64,000 nt of DNA, from the NCBI GenBank assembly GCA_032191485.1, contig JAVDOI010000001.1, forward strand, positions 37,181,885-37,245,884, given 5' to 3'. Source of the stretch: Leptoclinus maculatus (taxonomy: Eukaryota > Chordata > Actinopteri > Perciformes > Stichaeidae). Numbering within the stretch: the first letter of the stretch is position 1; each line of letters begins with the position of its first letter. Position numbers and translations under genes: made by a program. Below, piece after piece: positions 25,601-36,584 of the stretch. Below the pieces are notes generated by a model. That model was not told the origin of the DNA. It did no database searches and saw only the letters and a list, made by a program, of their open reading frames with translations.

Positions 25601-28600
25601 AATCATAATCTGACATGTATTATTATGCTGGATATGTTTAGCTTGCAGTTATACAGACCTGGTCTTGTGTCTCTCTGTCCAGAGGGGCGTTGAGATAAAT
25701 GACTCCTTCTCTGCTGATGGTGAAGAGCATCTCTGGAAACTCCCCCTCCAGACTGTACTCTACCTGGCTTCCACTCCATTTGACCTACACAAACACACAC
25801 GTAAGCACACACACACAACAACAACAAAAATCAACAACAACATTTTTTTTATTTCATTTTAATATATATAAACTTGGTAAACATTTTAAACATATTTTGT
25901 ATGCTTCCAAGCCGGGGACAGCCTCGGCCGGAAGCCTTAAGTTTTTGGGTCATCTGTCTTCCCGGCCCATTCTCGGAACCCACGATATCTGAGGAACGCC
26001 TCGAGGGACTTTCTTCAACTTCCGCTTAAGGATGAACCGATTAGATTTTGGGGGTCAAAACACATTTTCATCACTCAAGAATTATGCTAATTGTGACAAT
26101 TAAACACAAGTGTCTCATAGGATGAAATTATGAATTGTTGTCATTTTAGACAGACATGGATGTAAACTGCAACCTTACTGGTTGTTGGAGGCATACAACC
26201 GCAAGACAGTAATTCCACAATAAGGATCTATAAAGCGTATGTAAATGTACCATGCAGTATAAACCTAAAGAGCTATTCAGCACGGGCCTGCATGATGTAT
26301 AAGTACAAAGCTAAGCTACGTTTGTTTACATGATAAGGAGCAAACCAAAATGCACTGACAATGATGTGGAACAGAGAGCACAGCCAAAACTAACTATGCA
26401 GGCTGAAGGGGATTTTCCACTCTGCTTTACAGCCCTCTGTCAAGGGCTGTGCAGTGGGGCTGAAAGGGCCCTAGTAGCCATCAAACAGCACCCAAGAAGG
26501 AGAGGAGCCCGTTCGCAGCACAGCTGATGGACACCCAGGGCATGTGTATCTCCTCAACTCACTGTCACACACTCCTCCCTTGTTTTGGAGATGGCTGCCC
26601 AAACACTATGCTTCTATATACACAAAGCGGCTTCACACAGCTGGCTGCCTCTCAGCGGTATGGTGTGTTTCTAGACCTCAGAACTTTAAAGAGCTGATTG
26701 ATGATCACCAACTGCTCGATATAAAGGTCTATACAAAACATCTATGAAGTCATCTGTTTTGCCTCCGTCAGTGTTTGAGTTTGCAGAGCACGTTTTGTCT
26801 CCCCCACTTGCTTGTGTTACGTCAAGAGTGACTCATGTCCACGTGTGCTTTCATCCAAGACACTGTGGACTGAAGAGTAATCAGCTGCTGCAATACAGTT
26901 CAAAAGCTGGAGGGCAGAACAGACTCGTCTTGTTTTTGCGGTTGGAAACATTAAACCAGTAATAACAGATTAATAACAAAAAAATGAAAATTATGGCTAC
27001 TTGGCAGCAACAAAAACAAGTTGTAAACAGAACACTGACATATTATGACCTCATTTAGTTAAGATGGCGAATAAATTAGCAAACAGTTGCCTATTTACAG
27101 CAGATACTGAGCAACATTAGCATTTATTGTGATCAATTGTTCAAATTATATTTTGGTGACAGCAGCTTTATTGTTAGCGTAATTTAAACCAACATGAGAT
27201 CGCCTGTGATAACTAATGTTAGCTAAAGCATCACCTTGATACAACTATCATTTGTAATATTGAACAGTGACTAAGGGGCCACGACGAAGGTCTATTGTGG
27301 CTCAAACTAATTCTGCAACAAATAATCAGATTTAATTTGACTGTGAAAACTGACAATTCAATGCAGTTAAGAGCCTTGACTCATTCATTCACAGGCTCTG
27401 AGGCCTCTCTTCCACTCCAACGTCTCAACAGATTGCATTACAGAGTTCAAGTAGTTCTGCACTGACTGCATTACGTAATCAAAGTTTTAGGCAGACAATC
27501 AGAAACATGCAATACATACAATTAACCTCCCTAGCCCTTGTGACACAAAAGTACCGATAACAAATGCCTGGATTTCATATTTAAGATTACAGCCAGAGCT
27601 TATTTTCATCTGATTGCAGAATAAGTCAAATCTCGGTTTAGTTTTATAACTGAGTTCTACACAGAGAAATATGATGGCAGAAATGCATAAAGTAGTACGC
27701 TAGACAAGAAAGAAATGTGTTACAGATGAGTGGATGAGAACATCACTGCTCCATTTATTTGAGACCGTAGGCGAGGTGAGATTCATCGCTGCATGTGTCA
27801 TAACAGCGGTTAGTCCCACCACCTACTGATCACAGCAGTACAATCACTCAGCGTGGGCAAAATGAGGCTTCCCCCAAGTAAACATCCATGTCGAACGAAT
27901 CCAGTTTTGTGTGCTTTAGATTCTGGATGTAACAAAATAGTATTCAAGTAGACGCCGCTTCAGTGATGGAACAATAGAGGCTTAATTTCCCACTCTCTTA
28001 ACAATTTTTTTTTATTAGAAATTAAAGCGGATACACTGAGGGAATCTGCTCAGTGAGATATTTTCACATAGGTCTCATTTACATAAAGAGGCACAGATGC
28101 TATTCGTTGATATAAAAATTATGAAAATGAATTATCATTTCAAAGTCACCAAGCTGTGTGTAATAGCATTGGCAATTTACACCTAAGAAACAAAAAGATC
28201 GATTTTTATTGTAGATTTGAACTGGCCTTTTGAAAGCTATGAATAAAATAAAAAAATAAAATGTGCCTACACTTGTGAAACCACACGTTTTCTGTGGGTG
28301 GAAGGGGCTGTTAGAACAGGAGAGATGAGAGGCTGAGGGCGAGTGTGGGGGAGGTGGGAGAAAACAGGAGGAGGGGGAGGCACTGTGATGTACCTACTGG
28401 TCACAGCAACTCTCACAACCTGCACAATGCATTTAATTCAGCACCAGTATCAGCTCTACCAGCCTCTTTGTTATCACAGTTATTAGTAATTAATGAATAA
28501 AGTTGTTGTTTTTATAGTGCAGGCGCACATTTGTAAAATGTCCTCACTGCCACTGCTGGCTGATTTTAGTTTCCATGTGTTCGGAAACCTCCGAGGGCTT

Positions 28601-31600
28601 TTGAGTTATTTATAGACATGTAGCTGATATGGCTAATATTATAACAACCAAAAGGTTAGACAAGTACAGCCTAGGCCATAATATACCCGGGGTATAATCT
28701 AGCCTAGGCCCCTTTAACCCCAGGTATAGTCCGGACTGGGGGTATACTATGGCCTGTTACACCGGGACAGACACAGTAATACGTTAGGAGAACCTGAGGG
28801 AAACCTTTAAACAGAATTCACATTACGGCACTGCATTAATGTAGAGCAGTGCTTTAAATCCAAACAATCTCTTTTAATCTTTTAACCTGAACTCAGTGAC
28901 AACTTTTGGAGCTGGTCCACAATAATGACTCACTCTTTGGGCTCTGACTGTTTTAAGGGAGAGATTACATCCAAAATTGTATTTGATGTATTTTGGATTT
29001 CCATCTTTAGATCTGAAAATGTGCCTTATATTCTCTAAAATCACCATGGTTACTTCTGTAGCTGTTCCGTTATTCAGTTCCAAATTTTACTTTCAACAAA
29101 CTTTATTGGCTGCAACCAACAATCATTTTCATCATCAAGGGATCTGGTGTATTACTTTCTCAATTAGTGGATTATTCTGTTGGTTTATAAACTACCAGAA
29201 AATAGCAAAATGCTCATCACAGTTTTCCACAGTCCTAGATGATGTCTTTATATATCTTATTTCATCCAACAAACAGTCCAAAACTCCAAAATATTCACGT
29301 TACAATGATGTAAAAAAAATTAACTTTACAATGATGTATATGATGTAGAAAAGCAACAGATCCTCACGACTGAGAGGCTGGAACCAGAGAGTGTTTGGCA
29401 TCTTTAAAAATAAGATTGATTGATTATCAAAAGAGCTGCTGAGTAATGTTCTGTTAAAACAATGACTTTTCCAAAGCAGACTTTAAGGTTACATAATAGC
29501 TCAGATATTACGTAGACATGTATGCCAACAAAAATAAATAATTAGTCTGTGGAGTTGGTCCAGTTTTTTTTCTAGATTGCATGAAATACTAAAATATGAA
29601 TACAATATGATTAAAACAACAAGTATGTGAAGTATATTTTAGGGTGGATTCTGCCGTTAATCTGTTTTGTATAATACCTCTCAGAGTGGTGGTGGTGGTT
29701 GGTTGGTGGGTGGGAGAGTGAGTGATTATGGGAGTTAAAGGGACTCAGTCAGGAGGTAGCCTGAAAGGATCCATGGCATTTGAACAGCATCAATAATTCA
29801 GTATTTGGTCACTTAGGAGGACCCAAGAGCCACTAAAACCAGCAACTGGTTATATCATGCCACTTCACCCGGCCCAGGCTATTGACAGAGTTTGTTTTAT
29901 TGTAACATAATATAACACTTGGAGCTGCATACACAATAAAGTCAGCACTTACTCCCATGTTGTTTTGCATGATTTATGGTAAAGATCAAATAAGTCAAAG
30001 TGGTTTTAATGGAGATTGGGTGAAAACACTCTACGTGCTAAAGTTGTGGATGTGTGTTTCAGAGTGAACACATGTTGATCAGAGTGTGGCTGTCCCACCT
30101 GTGAGATGGGGATCGGGTAGGGGCCTGGGAGGTTCTCCTGGAGTCGTACAGGGTCGGGCGATGCCCAGGTGTTTCCCGTCACCTCGACCGTAACGATGCC
30201 GCTTGTGAAGAAAGCATTCGCCCTCCCCGCCATGTCCTTCACCATCACTGAGAGCTTGTAACGGCCGCACATCTCCGGGTCAAGAGTAGAGGCTCCTGGT
30301 GGTCACAGTGGGACAGGTGATACAAGAGCACCTTAAATGATTCTTTCATTTTCATTTTACAAAGATCTACAGAATACATTGTGCAGTGATTAATGCCACG
30401 ATGTTTGCAACGTATACGAGGAATCAAAGGGAAATAACTAATTTAAGGAGACACAATAAAATGAAAAAAATTTAAATTGATTTGATTTAAAATGTTCACT
30501 GCTGAAGCTCTGTGGAAACCAGCCGCAGCAGTGTGGGCCGGAAGGGACCAGCAAGCGTGAAAGTCATCCAGCTCCTGCCAAGCTGTGACAAAGGGCAATA
30601 CCAGAGCTACAGAAATAGCACCAGCATACAGGACTTTACTGCATCTAGTGTAATTACAGTATCATTAAGAAGTATTATTGGCCAACATAATTACATCCTT
30701 ATTATACACATCTTAATTTGTATTTTATTTCACATATAGAAGGCAGTAAGACTGAATGTCAAGTAACTCGAACCCTAACAAAAAAAAAACTTTTACTTTT
30801 CATGAATTTAAGCTTTTCTCTCATGTTCATCATATTTCAAAATCATTAACAATAATAAGACCCTTTAAGGAGAGGGGTCACATATCTGTGTAGCTTCTCT
30901 TGGAGACCATCATTTCAAAACTTTATTCAATCCAGAGCTTGTTTCCAAATCAGCACTACATTTATTTCTAGAGCCCGACCAATACTGGGCTTATTAGGCT
31001 GATAAACATAACGGCTGATGTTCATCTTTGTTTTAGACTAAACTCATCAACGAAAAAATGCTTTTATTTGAATCCCTTCATTTCTTTTAATGTGACCAAC
31101 ATTAATACCAACATCGGTATTTTACATTTTAAAAATAAACTTGGCGTCAAACTACGGAATGGTGAGGCTGGTACTAAACTTCAACAAACATATCGTGAAC
31201 ATTTCTCTGCTGCCATTTCTTGTTATTATCTGCTAAATGTTAATGGACTGTGTTTATTATTCGTGGAAATGTTGGTTAAAACTAATGTAATAACAAAACA
31301 AGACTAATGGTTTCATAACTAAGTGTCTTGTTCAAATTGCTAACATGCAAATAAAAAGCATTCTGGAGTATGAAAAGAAGAGGCCTCTGAAGTTGCAGGA
31401 AGTTAACCCTAAACTGGAGCACATTGTGAGTTCTTGTATCCCTGCATTGTGAGCTCCCCGAACAAAAAACAAAAACATTTGTATAAAAACATCCCGTTGG
31501 GGACAAACAAAGTGTCACTGGATACGATCCTACAGACACTAGTTGGGACTGACCTTCCTCGGTGAGGGAAACTTCTCCGGTGATGGAGTTGATGAAGAAC

Positions 31601-34600
31601 ATTTGGCTGGAGGGAATCCTGGGTGTCTGTTCCATGAGCCTGAACCGCAGCTCGGCGTGGGCGGTGTTGCGGTCATCACGATCCAGTGCGTCCACCTGCA
31701 TGAATGGGATTCCTGAGAGACACAGGTGGTGCAGGGTCAAAAATATGACTTTCTTTTTTTACACATCTCTCTCCCACCACAAATTCAAAGCACATGCACT
31801 CTCTCAGGATAGAACATGGATTGTTTCCAATCAGCAGGCACCAAACCAAACACATACAAGCATTTTGTGTATGTTTTTTTTTGTTGTGATTTATATATAT
31901 AGAAAAAAGTATATTGATACCAAGTTAAAAGATGTTACAACTAAATACCTGATTTGCAAATAAGACAACGTGATCCAATAATATCTTAACTGACCCTGTA
32001 GGTACATGTGCCCTCGCATTTCTAAGTGATAAGTGGCACATAAAAACAGCTTCAACAAGCAAGCAGTACAATAGCAACTCATCTGCGAGTCAGATGATAG
32101 TTCTCTTTTTAAAATGAGCTATAAAGTATTTTTGGGGGGGTTATTCTCCATCTTTCAAATGTTACTGATTCAGTATGCCACGTCATTGATTCTATAAATA
32201 GAGATGGTTGAGGTGTAAATTGCATTTTTCAGGGACACATTCAACACATTTTTCCATTGTTGGGAGGCCATGAGTTATTGAATGAGTTATTGTATTTCAT
32301 GCAGCGGTACTGACACATGCGACCCAGACTGAAAAAGGTTGTGCAACGCGGTGACCTTGGAGCTCAAGGTTCTCGTACCTTTGAGAAGCCCGAGCTGCAC
32401 GCTGCCTCTCATGCTCTCCTCTATGAAAGTGGGCACGTTGTCGTTCTTGTCGATGACACACACTTCAACAGTGAAGCTCTGGCGGTGCTCTGACATTCTG
32501 AAGGACACCTGCATTAAACAAACACACACACAGTCTGTAGGTATCTGTGATTAACGCTCTCTGGTGAGAATCTGATGATCTAGGAGTAATTCGTTCTTCA
32601 TACATTATTGAACATAAGCATTTGAACAAGAATATGAAAAAAACGAATTATATTTGTTATGTGAATTTGATGCATCTTGAATTAATGAATTTGTAATAAC
32701 TATTCCTTATCGATGTATAGAAAACTGCTATCACTTCTATCTGATATGACACACTGATGATATGCTACCTGCAGGGAGTAAGACGGCTGTTTCTCTCTGT
32801 CCAGTGGTTTCAGAGCGTAGAGAAACTGAGCTTCAACTCCGAATATCCCCTCATCATCCCCTGTTACCACCAGGTCGCTGTAATTACCTGGCAGGCTATG
32901 GAGCTGTACACAGCAGAACAAAATAATAAAAAAAAACATCAGTTAGTGTTCCTGTTTAAAAGTAAGCCATGCAGGGACAATAAAGTGTAGGAGGAGGAGG
33001 AGCAGGAAGTAACTGCAGTCATCAGTGATTTCATTTTTAACTGTATTTGAACAGGATGTTCGGCTGAGACGTTGACTAATTGCAGCTCATGAAGCAGGAT
33101 TAAAAGATAAAATAAAGGGAAGGTGAGAAACACATTGATAACAATTTGTTCACAAACTGAGACTGTTTCACATTTTGCTTTAGGGGTACCTATTTTGTGT
33201 TTTTTCTGGTGAAAAGTAACATGTTCAGGGACAATGAACCAGTTGTGGTGAAATGTTGAGACACAATAATACAGCTCCTATGCTAGCTTCAGCTGATCTA
33301 CACTTGTCCCACATGCCTTAAAGGATACGTCTGGGGATAATTTATATGTTTCTTACGGTCAATAAATCCGTTAAAAGACCAAAACCAACCATGAATTGAT
33401 CCAATTAACTTATTCATCTGTTCAACAGACCACTATTGCTATCTAAAATGATTAAAAACACATTAATGAGCCACACCATTGCGTTTGGGGACATGTTCCC
33501 TAATTACCAGGCACAAAAAACATGGCCACTGTAGTTTAATTTGAGTCAGTTCCACATACACCATCTCGCTGCTTTAAATACTCTATAGCGCACTAAATGT
33601 GTATTTATTCGCTGCTGAAAATAGTCTACAACAAATACATCAATTACTGCTGTTTAAATGTTTGCTAAAAATTACAGTGCACAGATGTTTTATGGAATTA
33701 CTGAGCTCTTTATGAATTAAACCGTATAGTTTGTTTAAATAGTTTTTAAAGCTTTATGTCTTCAGTGGGTTCGGGAATGAGTGCCAGTGTATTAAGAGAT
33801 GGACAAACATTTGTTAAGGGATTTGTTGACAATACAACAAATATAGAATAATGCCCATCATCCTTTACATTTTCCTTTTGCCAGCATCCTGACACTAAAT
33901 TGGTCTGATGACCAAATTGTTGTTGTAAAAATTGTACAAATGTGTAATACTTTGAAGAAGGCTCAGCTTACACGTGTAAGCATAAGATTCAGATGTTTTG
34001 AATTTCCTAAATGAAGGTTTCCTTTCAAAGCAAAAATATCTCAGGATACAAATGTCTACATTTAGAGTGGGTGTGTTGGGGCTGGTCATTCACAGTAACA
34101 TCGAAGATGATTAATACTGCATTGTTGTCCGTTACAAGGTTTGCTAAATCGTTCAAGCAGTTCAAATAGGAGAACTGACAAGTGTAGCCGTCTCTGATGA
34201 GCAAACCATAATGAAGAGCTTTTACTTACTGAACTAATCAGGAGCAATTATTATGTCCTTTCCATTTATAACAAAAAGCGGTTATCCAACTCCCCCATCG
34301 TGGCCATTTAACGTGTTATTTGAAGAGTGTTAATGACTCTCAGTCCGACGCAAAGACAGAAATTATTAATCATGTTCCACACAAGATGTGGGGACGTCAC
34401 AATACAACCAATCAAAGTGCCAGATACTCATGGTGCTGTACAATCCGGAGGATGTCTGAGTGACATGTATGAACAAAACACTCTGCCTGCCACGCAGCTG
34501 GACTGAATGCAGAGGCTGATGCCTGAACAGCACTGTGAACACTCCAATTATAGTCTAGTGATGACGGCAGCGTGTTCATACATCTTGGACAAAAGAGGCT

Positions 34601-35033
34601 GACGCAATTTTGGCTAACTATACCTTCATCTTCTGCCTAATTCTGTGGTCTTTTCACCACGTTGCTCAGCACTAAAAGATGATCAAACTCAAAATGTTGA
34701 GGACAGTGGACTTTAACATTAAATCTGATTAAATATTGAAAGATCACTCTCTTCATCTTCATCAAGTGAACTGAAATGCCTTACCTTGGACAGATACCAT
34801 GGGAAAATACCATCGTAGTTTTCAGGGACACCGATTTTAACATTTGCCCCAGAGCATGGTGCAAACGTGTAAAGTACCACCAACTGCAAAACAAGATATC
34901 GAGTGTGTCTTAGTGACATTGTTCATGCAGTAACTTGTTCTAGTAAATGAATAAAGCATTCCAGTTAAGAGTGATTTAAAATAAAACAACATCTTACTAT
35001 GATAAGCATTGTCGTAGCTCCTCTGTCAGCCAT
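8170..35033 (-). CDS. cdh17: Cadherin-17 (LI-cadherin), 17 coding exons
   Basis: A calcium-dependent cell-adhesion protein of epithelial lateral membranes. Coding exons in transcript order: 35033-34998, 34883-34785, 32903-32769, 32508-32379, 31712-31554, 30295-30099, 25784-25659, 24280-24130, 23261-23049, 22305-22229, 19589-19398, 16739-16498, 16411-16281, 15888-15649, 10666-10550, 8514-8404, 8270-8170. All introns are GT-AG, all phases agree, and the total is 818 residues (human about 832). Residues 1-24 are a signal peptide split by the first intron. The ectodomain carries LDRE/LDRD and DxND linker motifs (DKNDN, DANDN, DVNDN), an atypical DENNN (429-433), and the family's non-classical order of repeats. 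A membrane span lies at about 772-794, and a basic 24-residue tail lacks a catenin-binding region, as in CDH16/CDH17. The RGD of human repeat 6 is QGD here (590-592). The exon 9 donor is a weak GTGACT chosen by phase. Gem lies just upstream, as in human. Confidence 0.96.
8775..9075. repeat. Interspersed repeat in cdh17 intron 16
   Basis: The phrases tgccccctaatgcgtggaag, ttccgcctaaccggaagtcg and caaatttggttgggataacc resemble a common teleost repeat of 'caaatttggt' type. Non-coding; family not assigned. Confidence 0.45.
9705..9805 (-). pseudogene. Possible hAT-type BED-finger relic
   Basis: Read on the minus strand this stretch gives CSEAVAIIRCGNVKRHYETK followed by H and K. It resembles the zinc-finger segment (C...NVKRHYETKH) found near the N terminus of hAT-derived transposase-like proteins. 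The surrounding frame (9705-10040) has no further recognisable transposase domain, so if real it is a short fossil within cdh17 intron 16. An interspersed-repeat phrase (atagtgccatctactgacaa) lies just beside it. Confidence 0.4.
10667..11699. other. cdh17 intron 15 (part), nothing recognised
   Basis: Intronic sequence between cdh17 exon 15 and a transposon copy. No exon or structured element could be supported. Confidence 0.5.
11700..13012. mobile_element. Non-autonomous DNA element, copy 2 (CCTTCTGG ends)
   Basis: Begins CCTTCTGGGCCCGA like copy 1 at 4731 and follows it through caaatataataatcctac, the shared ggctgagaaa/ggcggcccagag segment and tagattgtgcatgtacaagg. Compared with copy 1 it lacks the large internal block but has about 190 extra bases at roughly 12637-12825, just before the shared taaccagtaacatatacaca. 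Its right end is worn (GTGGAGGTAAG). Both copies share one orientation. It lies in cdh17 intron 15 (transcript sense is the other strand). Confidence 0.75.
13143..13220. repeat. (CA)n microsatellite
   Basis: A CA dinucleotide run of about 78 bases with a few interruptions at its left end. Confidence 0.95.
13251..13771. mobile_element. MITE with GACTACGTTTAAATGCAC-type ends
   Basis: The left end GACTACGTTTAAATGCAC and the inverted right end (GTGCATGTAAAGAAAGTC, 13754-13771) are diverged inverted repeats. ACT flanks both sides (13248-13250 and 13772-13774), consistent with a 3-bp target duplication. The interior holds gcccgtattccg/ttcgggataaga phrases typical of a widespread teleost MITE. It splits a CA-linked repeat whose other portion lies at about 14290-14600. 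Confidence 0.7.
13775..14289. other. cdh17 intron 14 (part), nothing recognised
   Basis: No exon, RNA gene or bounded repeat could be supported here. Confidence 0.45.
14290..14600. repeat. CA-linked teleost repeat plus (CA)n tail
   Basis: Contains ccttaaccttaaccatcaca, aatgtcctcacttcccaaaa and ttggtccccacaaagataca, then a (CA)n run at 14576-14598. This is the 'tcctcacaaa/ccttaacc' element that often flanks CA microsatellites in fish. The phrase tatctttgtgaggacactg at 13233-13251 looks like its opposite end, separated by the MITE at 13251. Confidence 0.6.
14601..15648. other. cdh17 intron 14 (part), no gene seen
   Basis: Overlapping frames on both strands (14540-14854, 14643-14828, 14956-15258) show no domain or splice support. 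Confidence 0.5.
16758..16826. repeat. (CA)n run next to cdh17 exon 12 acceptor
   Basis: A 69-base CA repeat, TG on the cdh17 coding strand. It ends only about 18 bases upstream of the exon 12 boundary at 16739, so it occupies the place of the usual polypyrimidine tract. Confidence 0.95.
16827..19397. other. cdh17 intron 11, no gene seen
   Basis: Intronic sequence with a (CA)n run at 18932-18960, a G-run near 17885-17896 and A/T homopolymers. Frames such as 17595-17819 and 17605-17826 overlap in different frames and carry no recognisable domain. Confidence 0.5.
20591..20665. repeat. (TG)n microsatellite
   Basis: TG dinucleotide repeat with GCGTG interruptions, about 75 bases. Confidence 0.95.
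21265..21425. repeat. Teleost interspersed repeat with GAGA tract
   Basis: Contains tgtcatggctttattagaca, a GAGAGA tract, ggaaacgacatggagtccct and cggcgccttaacctctaccc. The order matches a common fish repeat of SINE-like style. No A/B box promoter could be confirmed, so the class is left open. Confidence 0.5.
22617..22656. repeat. (TA)n(GA)n compound microsatellite
   Basis: About 22 bases of TA followed by about 18 bases of AG, in cdh17 intron 9. Confidence 0.95.
25450..25485. other. Perfect 15-bp hairpin in cdh17 intron 7
   Basis: ATCTGTATGTTTATA (25450-25464), a 6-base loop TTATAG, then the exact complement TATAAACATACAGAT (25471-25485). Too short for a pre-miRNA; perhaps a relic of an inverted-repeat element. 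Confidence 0.85.
25790..25818. repeat. CA-rich tract at cdh17 exon 7 acceptor
   Basis: CA-rich sequence, TG-rich on the coding strand, lies immediately upstream of exon 7 (boundary at 25784). The acceptor reads ...gtgtgtttgtgtag. Confidence 0.8.
25895..26070. repeat. Teleost repeat ('cgatatctgaggaacgcctc')
   Basis: The phrases cgatatctgaggaacgcctc, gagggactttcttcaacttc, aaggatgaaccgattagatt and ttgggggtcaaa match a very widespread fish interspersed repeat. Non-coding, in cdh17 intron 6. Confidence 0.7.
26071..28660. other. cdh17 intron 6 (part), no gene seen
   Basis: About 2.6 kb of intron. Frames at 26330-26527, 26544-26747 and 26744-26962 have no domain. A purine-rich G/A tract lies at about 28300-28385. 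Confidence 0.5.
28673..28755. repeat. Inverted repeat, AGGCCATARTATACCC arms
   Basis: AGGCCATAATATACCC (28673-28688) is matched by an inverted copy with one mismatch (GGGTATACTATGGCCT, 28740-28755). The interior contains further palindromic words (CCCGGGG, CCTAGG, TCCGGA), so an imperfect cruciform can be drawn. Confidence 0.75.
29105..29458. repeat. Teleost repeat ('aatcattttcatcatcaag')
   Basis: Carries taaactaccagaaaatagca, aaatgctcatcacagttttc, caacaaacagtccaaaactc and ggctggaaccagagagtgtt in the same order as a very common fish repeat. The 123-residue frame through it (28977-29348) is therefore not a gene. Confidence 0.75.
30970..31260. repeat. Teleost repeat ('agcccgaccaatactgggc')
   Basis: The phrases agagcccgaccaatactggg, ttaggctgataaacataacg and accaacatcggtattttaca fit a common fish repeat of CCGAT-rich type. 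The 79-residue frame at 31068-31307 lies inside it and is rejected. Confidence 0.5.
33318..33680. repeat. Teleost repeat ('ccttaaaggatacgtctggg')
   Basis: Starts ccttaaaggatacgtctggg and continues through aaaagaccaaaaccaaccat, gaattgatccaattaactta, ggggacatgttccctaatta and ctctatagcgcactaaatgt, the order of a frequent fish repeat. In cdh17 intron 2. Confidence 0.6.
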
Positions 35034-35885
35034 GGGTCCCTGTAAATGTGGCACATTCACAGCGTTTCAAACCACATGGCCTCGGCCCAACAATCAAGAC
35101 AATTTCTGTCTTGTTACTGATTCACCACCATGGTTATCTTTCATACACACAGATTTAACAGTTGTTACATGTCAGAGGGCTTGCATTTAAATGTACAACC
35201 ACCTAGCCATTTAGAGCTGCCGCTGCTATTACATAGCACAGAAGACCAATAGAGCCACCTTTGATTTGGAAGTAAAACATTTGTCCGTAAAAAAAATATA
35301 AAGTTGGCTGAAAAGATTATGTAATTTCACTGGAACCTTAATGTATGACAAATATCTTTAAGATTTGCTGTTTTTAGCAATACCAAATCATAGATAAGTG
35401 ACAGTAATGCCCTATTTCCTCCATTGTCGCAAATTCAAGCCTCTAAAGTATAACAACAAACTTTGGATATGCTGTAGCTCAACAACCGAAGGTGATGAAA
35501 ATGATTAAGGTGGCAAAAAAAAACAGTAAGTAGCAAAACGTATTAAATTCTCTTCCCATTTTAAACAAAAGGTTCTGTGTCTTACCTTGTCCAAATGATA
35601 TGTGTGTTCCCTCTGAGAGGTGTGAGAGGAGTTTAAATTGGGTGGAAAAAGTGCGCACTTGTATTCCTTGGGTGGATTAATGGTTAACACCTTCAGATAA
35701 ACATGCTTAACTACCTTGTTTCCTTCCTGTAAAACCAATGGCCAGTGAGGTTCCACTCCACTGATACGATCAAATGAATATTTATGAGGATGTAAATCGC
35801 CTGAACAACATCTCCCTCTTTTCTGTTGCATTCTGCGGAACACTTTGATTCAGGAATAATGGCACAGAAGATGTTATTTATGATG
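35034..35885. other. cdh17 5' flank / gem 3' flank
   Basis: Spacer of about 0.85 kb between the cdh17 start codon and the likely gem poly(A) site. It should hold the cdh17 promoter and 5'UTR, but no clear TATA box or CpG-rich core is seen. A 112-residue minus-strand frame (35505-35843) has no recognised domain and no splice link to cdh17. Confidence 0.5.
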
Positions 35886-35890
35886 TTTGT

Positions 35891-35907
35891 TTTTTATTTT
35901 ATTGAAA
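35891..35907 (-). terminator. gem: Candidate poly(A) signals of gem
   Basis: TTTATTTTATT on the plus strand gives two overlapping AATAAA hexamers on the coding strand, about 690 bases past the gem stop codon. An earlier hexamer lies near 36426. Confidence 0.5.
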
Positions 35908-36584
35908 AAGGAAATCAACGTAAACAAAGAATTTCCAAACAATGTTGAGGTTCACAAGACTTACATAACGTATTGCTTTACTCATACATTCACATCCTGA
36001 ATTCAATGTTATGGAACAACATAGAAAAACTGTTTTCTCATATCTTTGACTAGTCGGCAATAACTTGGCCGAGGCACGAACCTGCGTACCACGTTTCAAG
36101 TAAATATGACTCCAGATGACCAAGTATTGTAATTCTTTACCATGTCTTTTAGGATAATGAGATGAAAGTTGCATTTCGCATCATTCATGTTTTAGTATTT
36201 ACATCAATCTCCTCCAATTAAGGAGCGCAACAAAAACCCAACAGCAAGGCCATCAGTGCAACTCATGACAAATAACAAGCCTTTGTGGATTTTTCATACA
36301 TACACAGCATAGTATGACAGCAACATGTTTAAGGCAGACAAAAATAATAACAAAATAAAATAAACGTTTGCAAAGCTTCATGCAGGTTATCACCATGATC
36401 ATGATATGACTTGAATAGGGTCATTTTTATTAATTAAGTCCGCTCTTTGCATTTCGTTGGTGCCTAAAAAGTAAAAATATATTTCTGTACAGCTCTATTA
36501 GTCCTTTAGGGTTAGTGTTAAAACACACACAGCGTCTGGTCTTCAGAGGCCAAAGAAAAAATGTCCGTCTGTTCCGTCTGCTTC

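Noticed and set aside
28977..29348. 123-residue plus-strand frame in cdh17 intron 6
   Set aside because: It lies in a common teleost interspersed repeat and is antisense to the host gene without splice support.
34884..34919. ATG at 34919 as cdh17 start
   Set aside because: The ATG lies upstream of a good acceptor (cttgttttgcag). The exon at 35033-34998 supplies a start and completes a proper signal peptide in phase.
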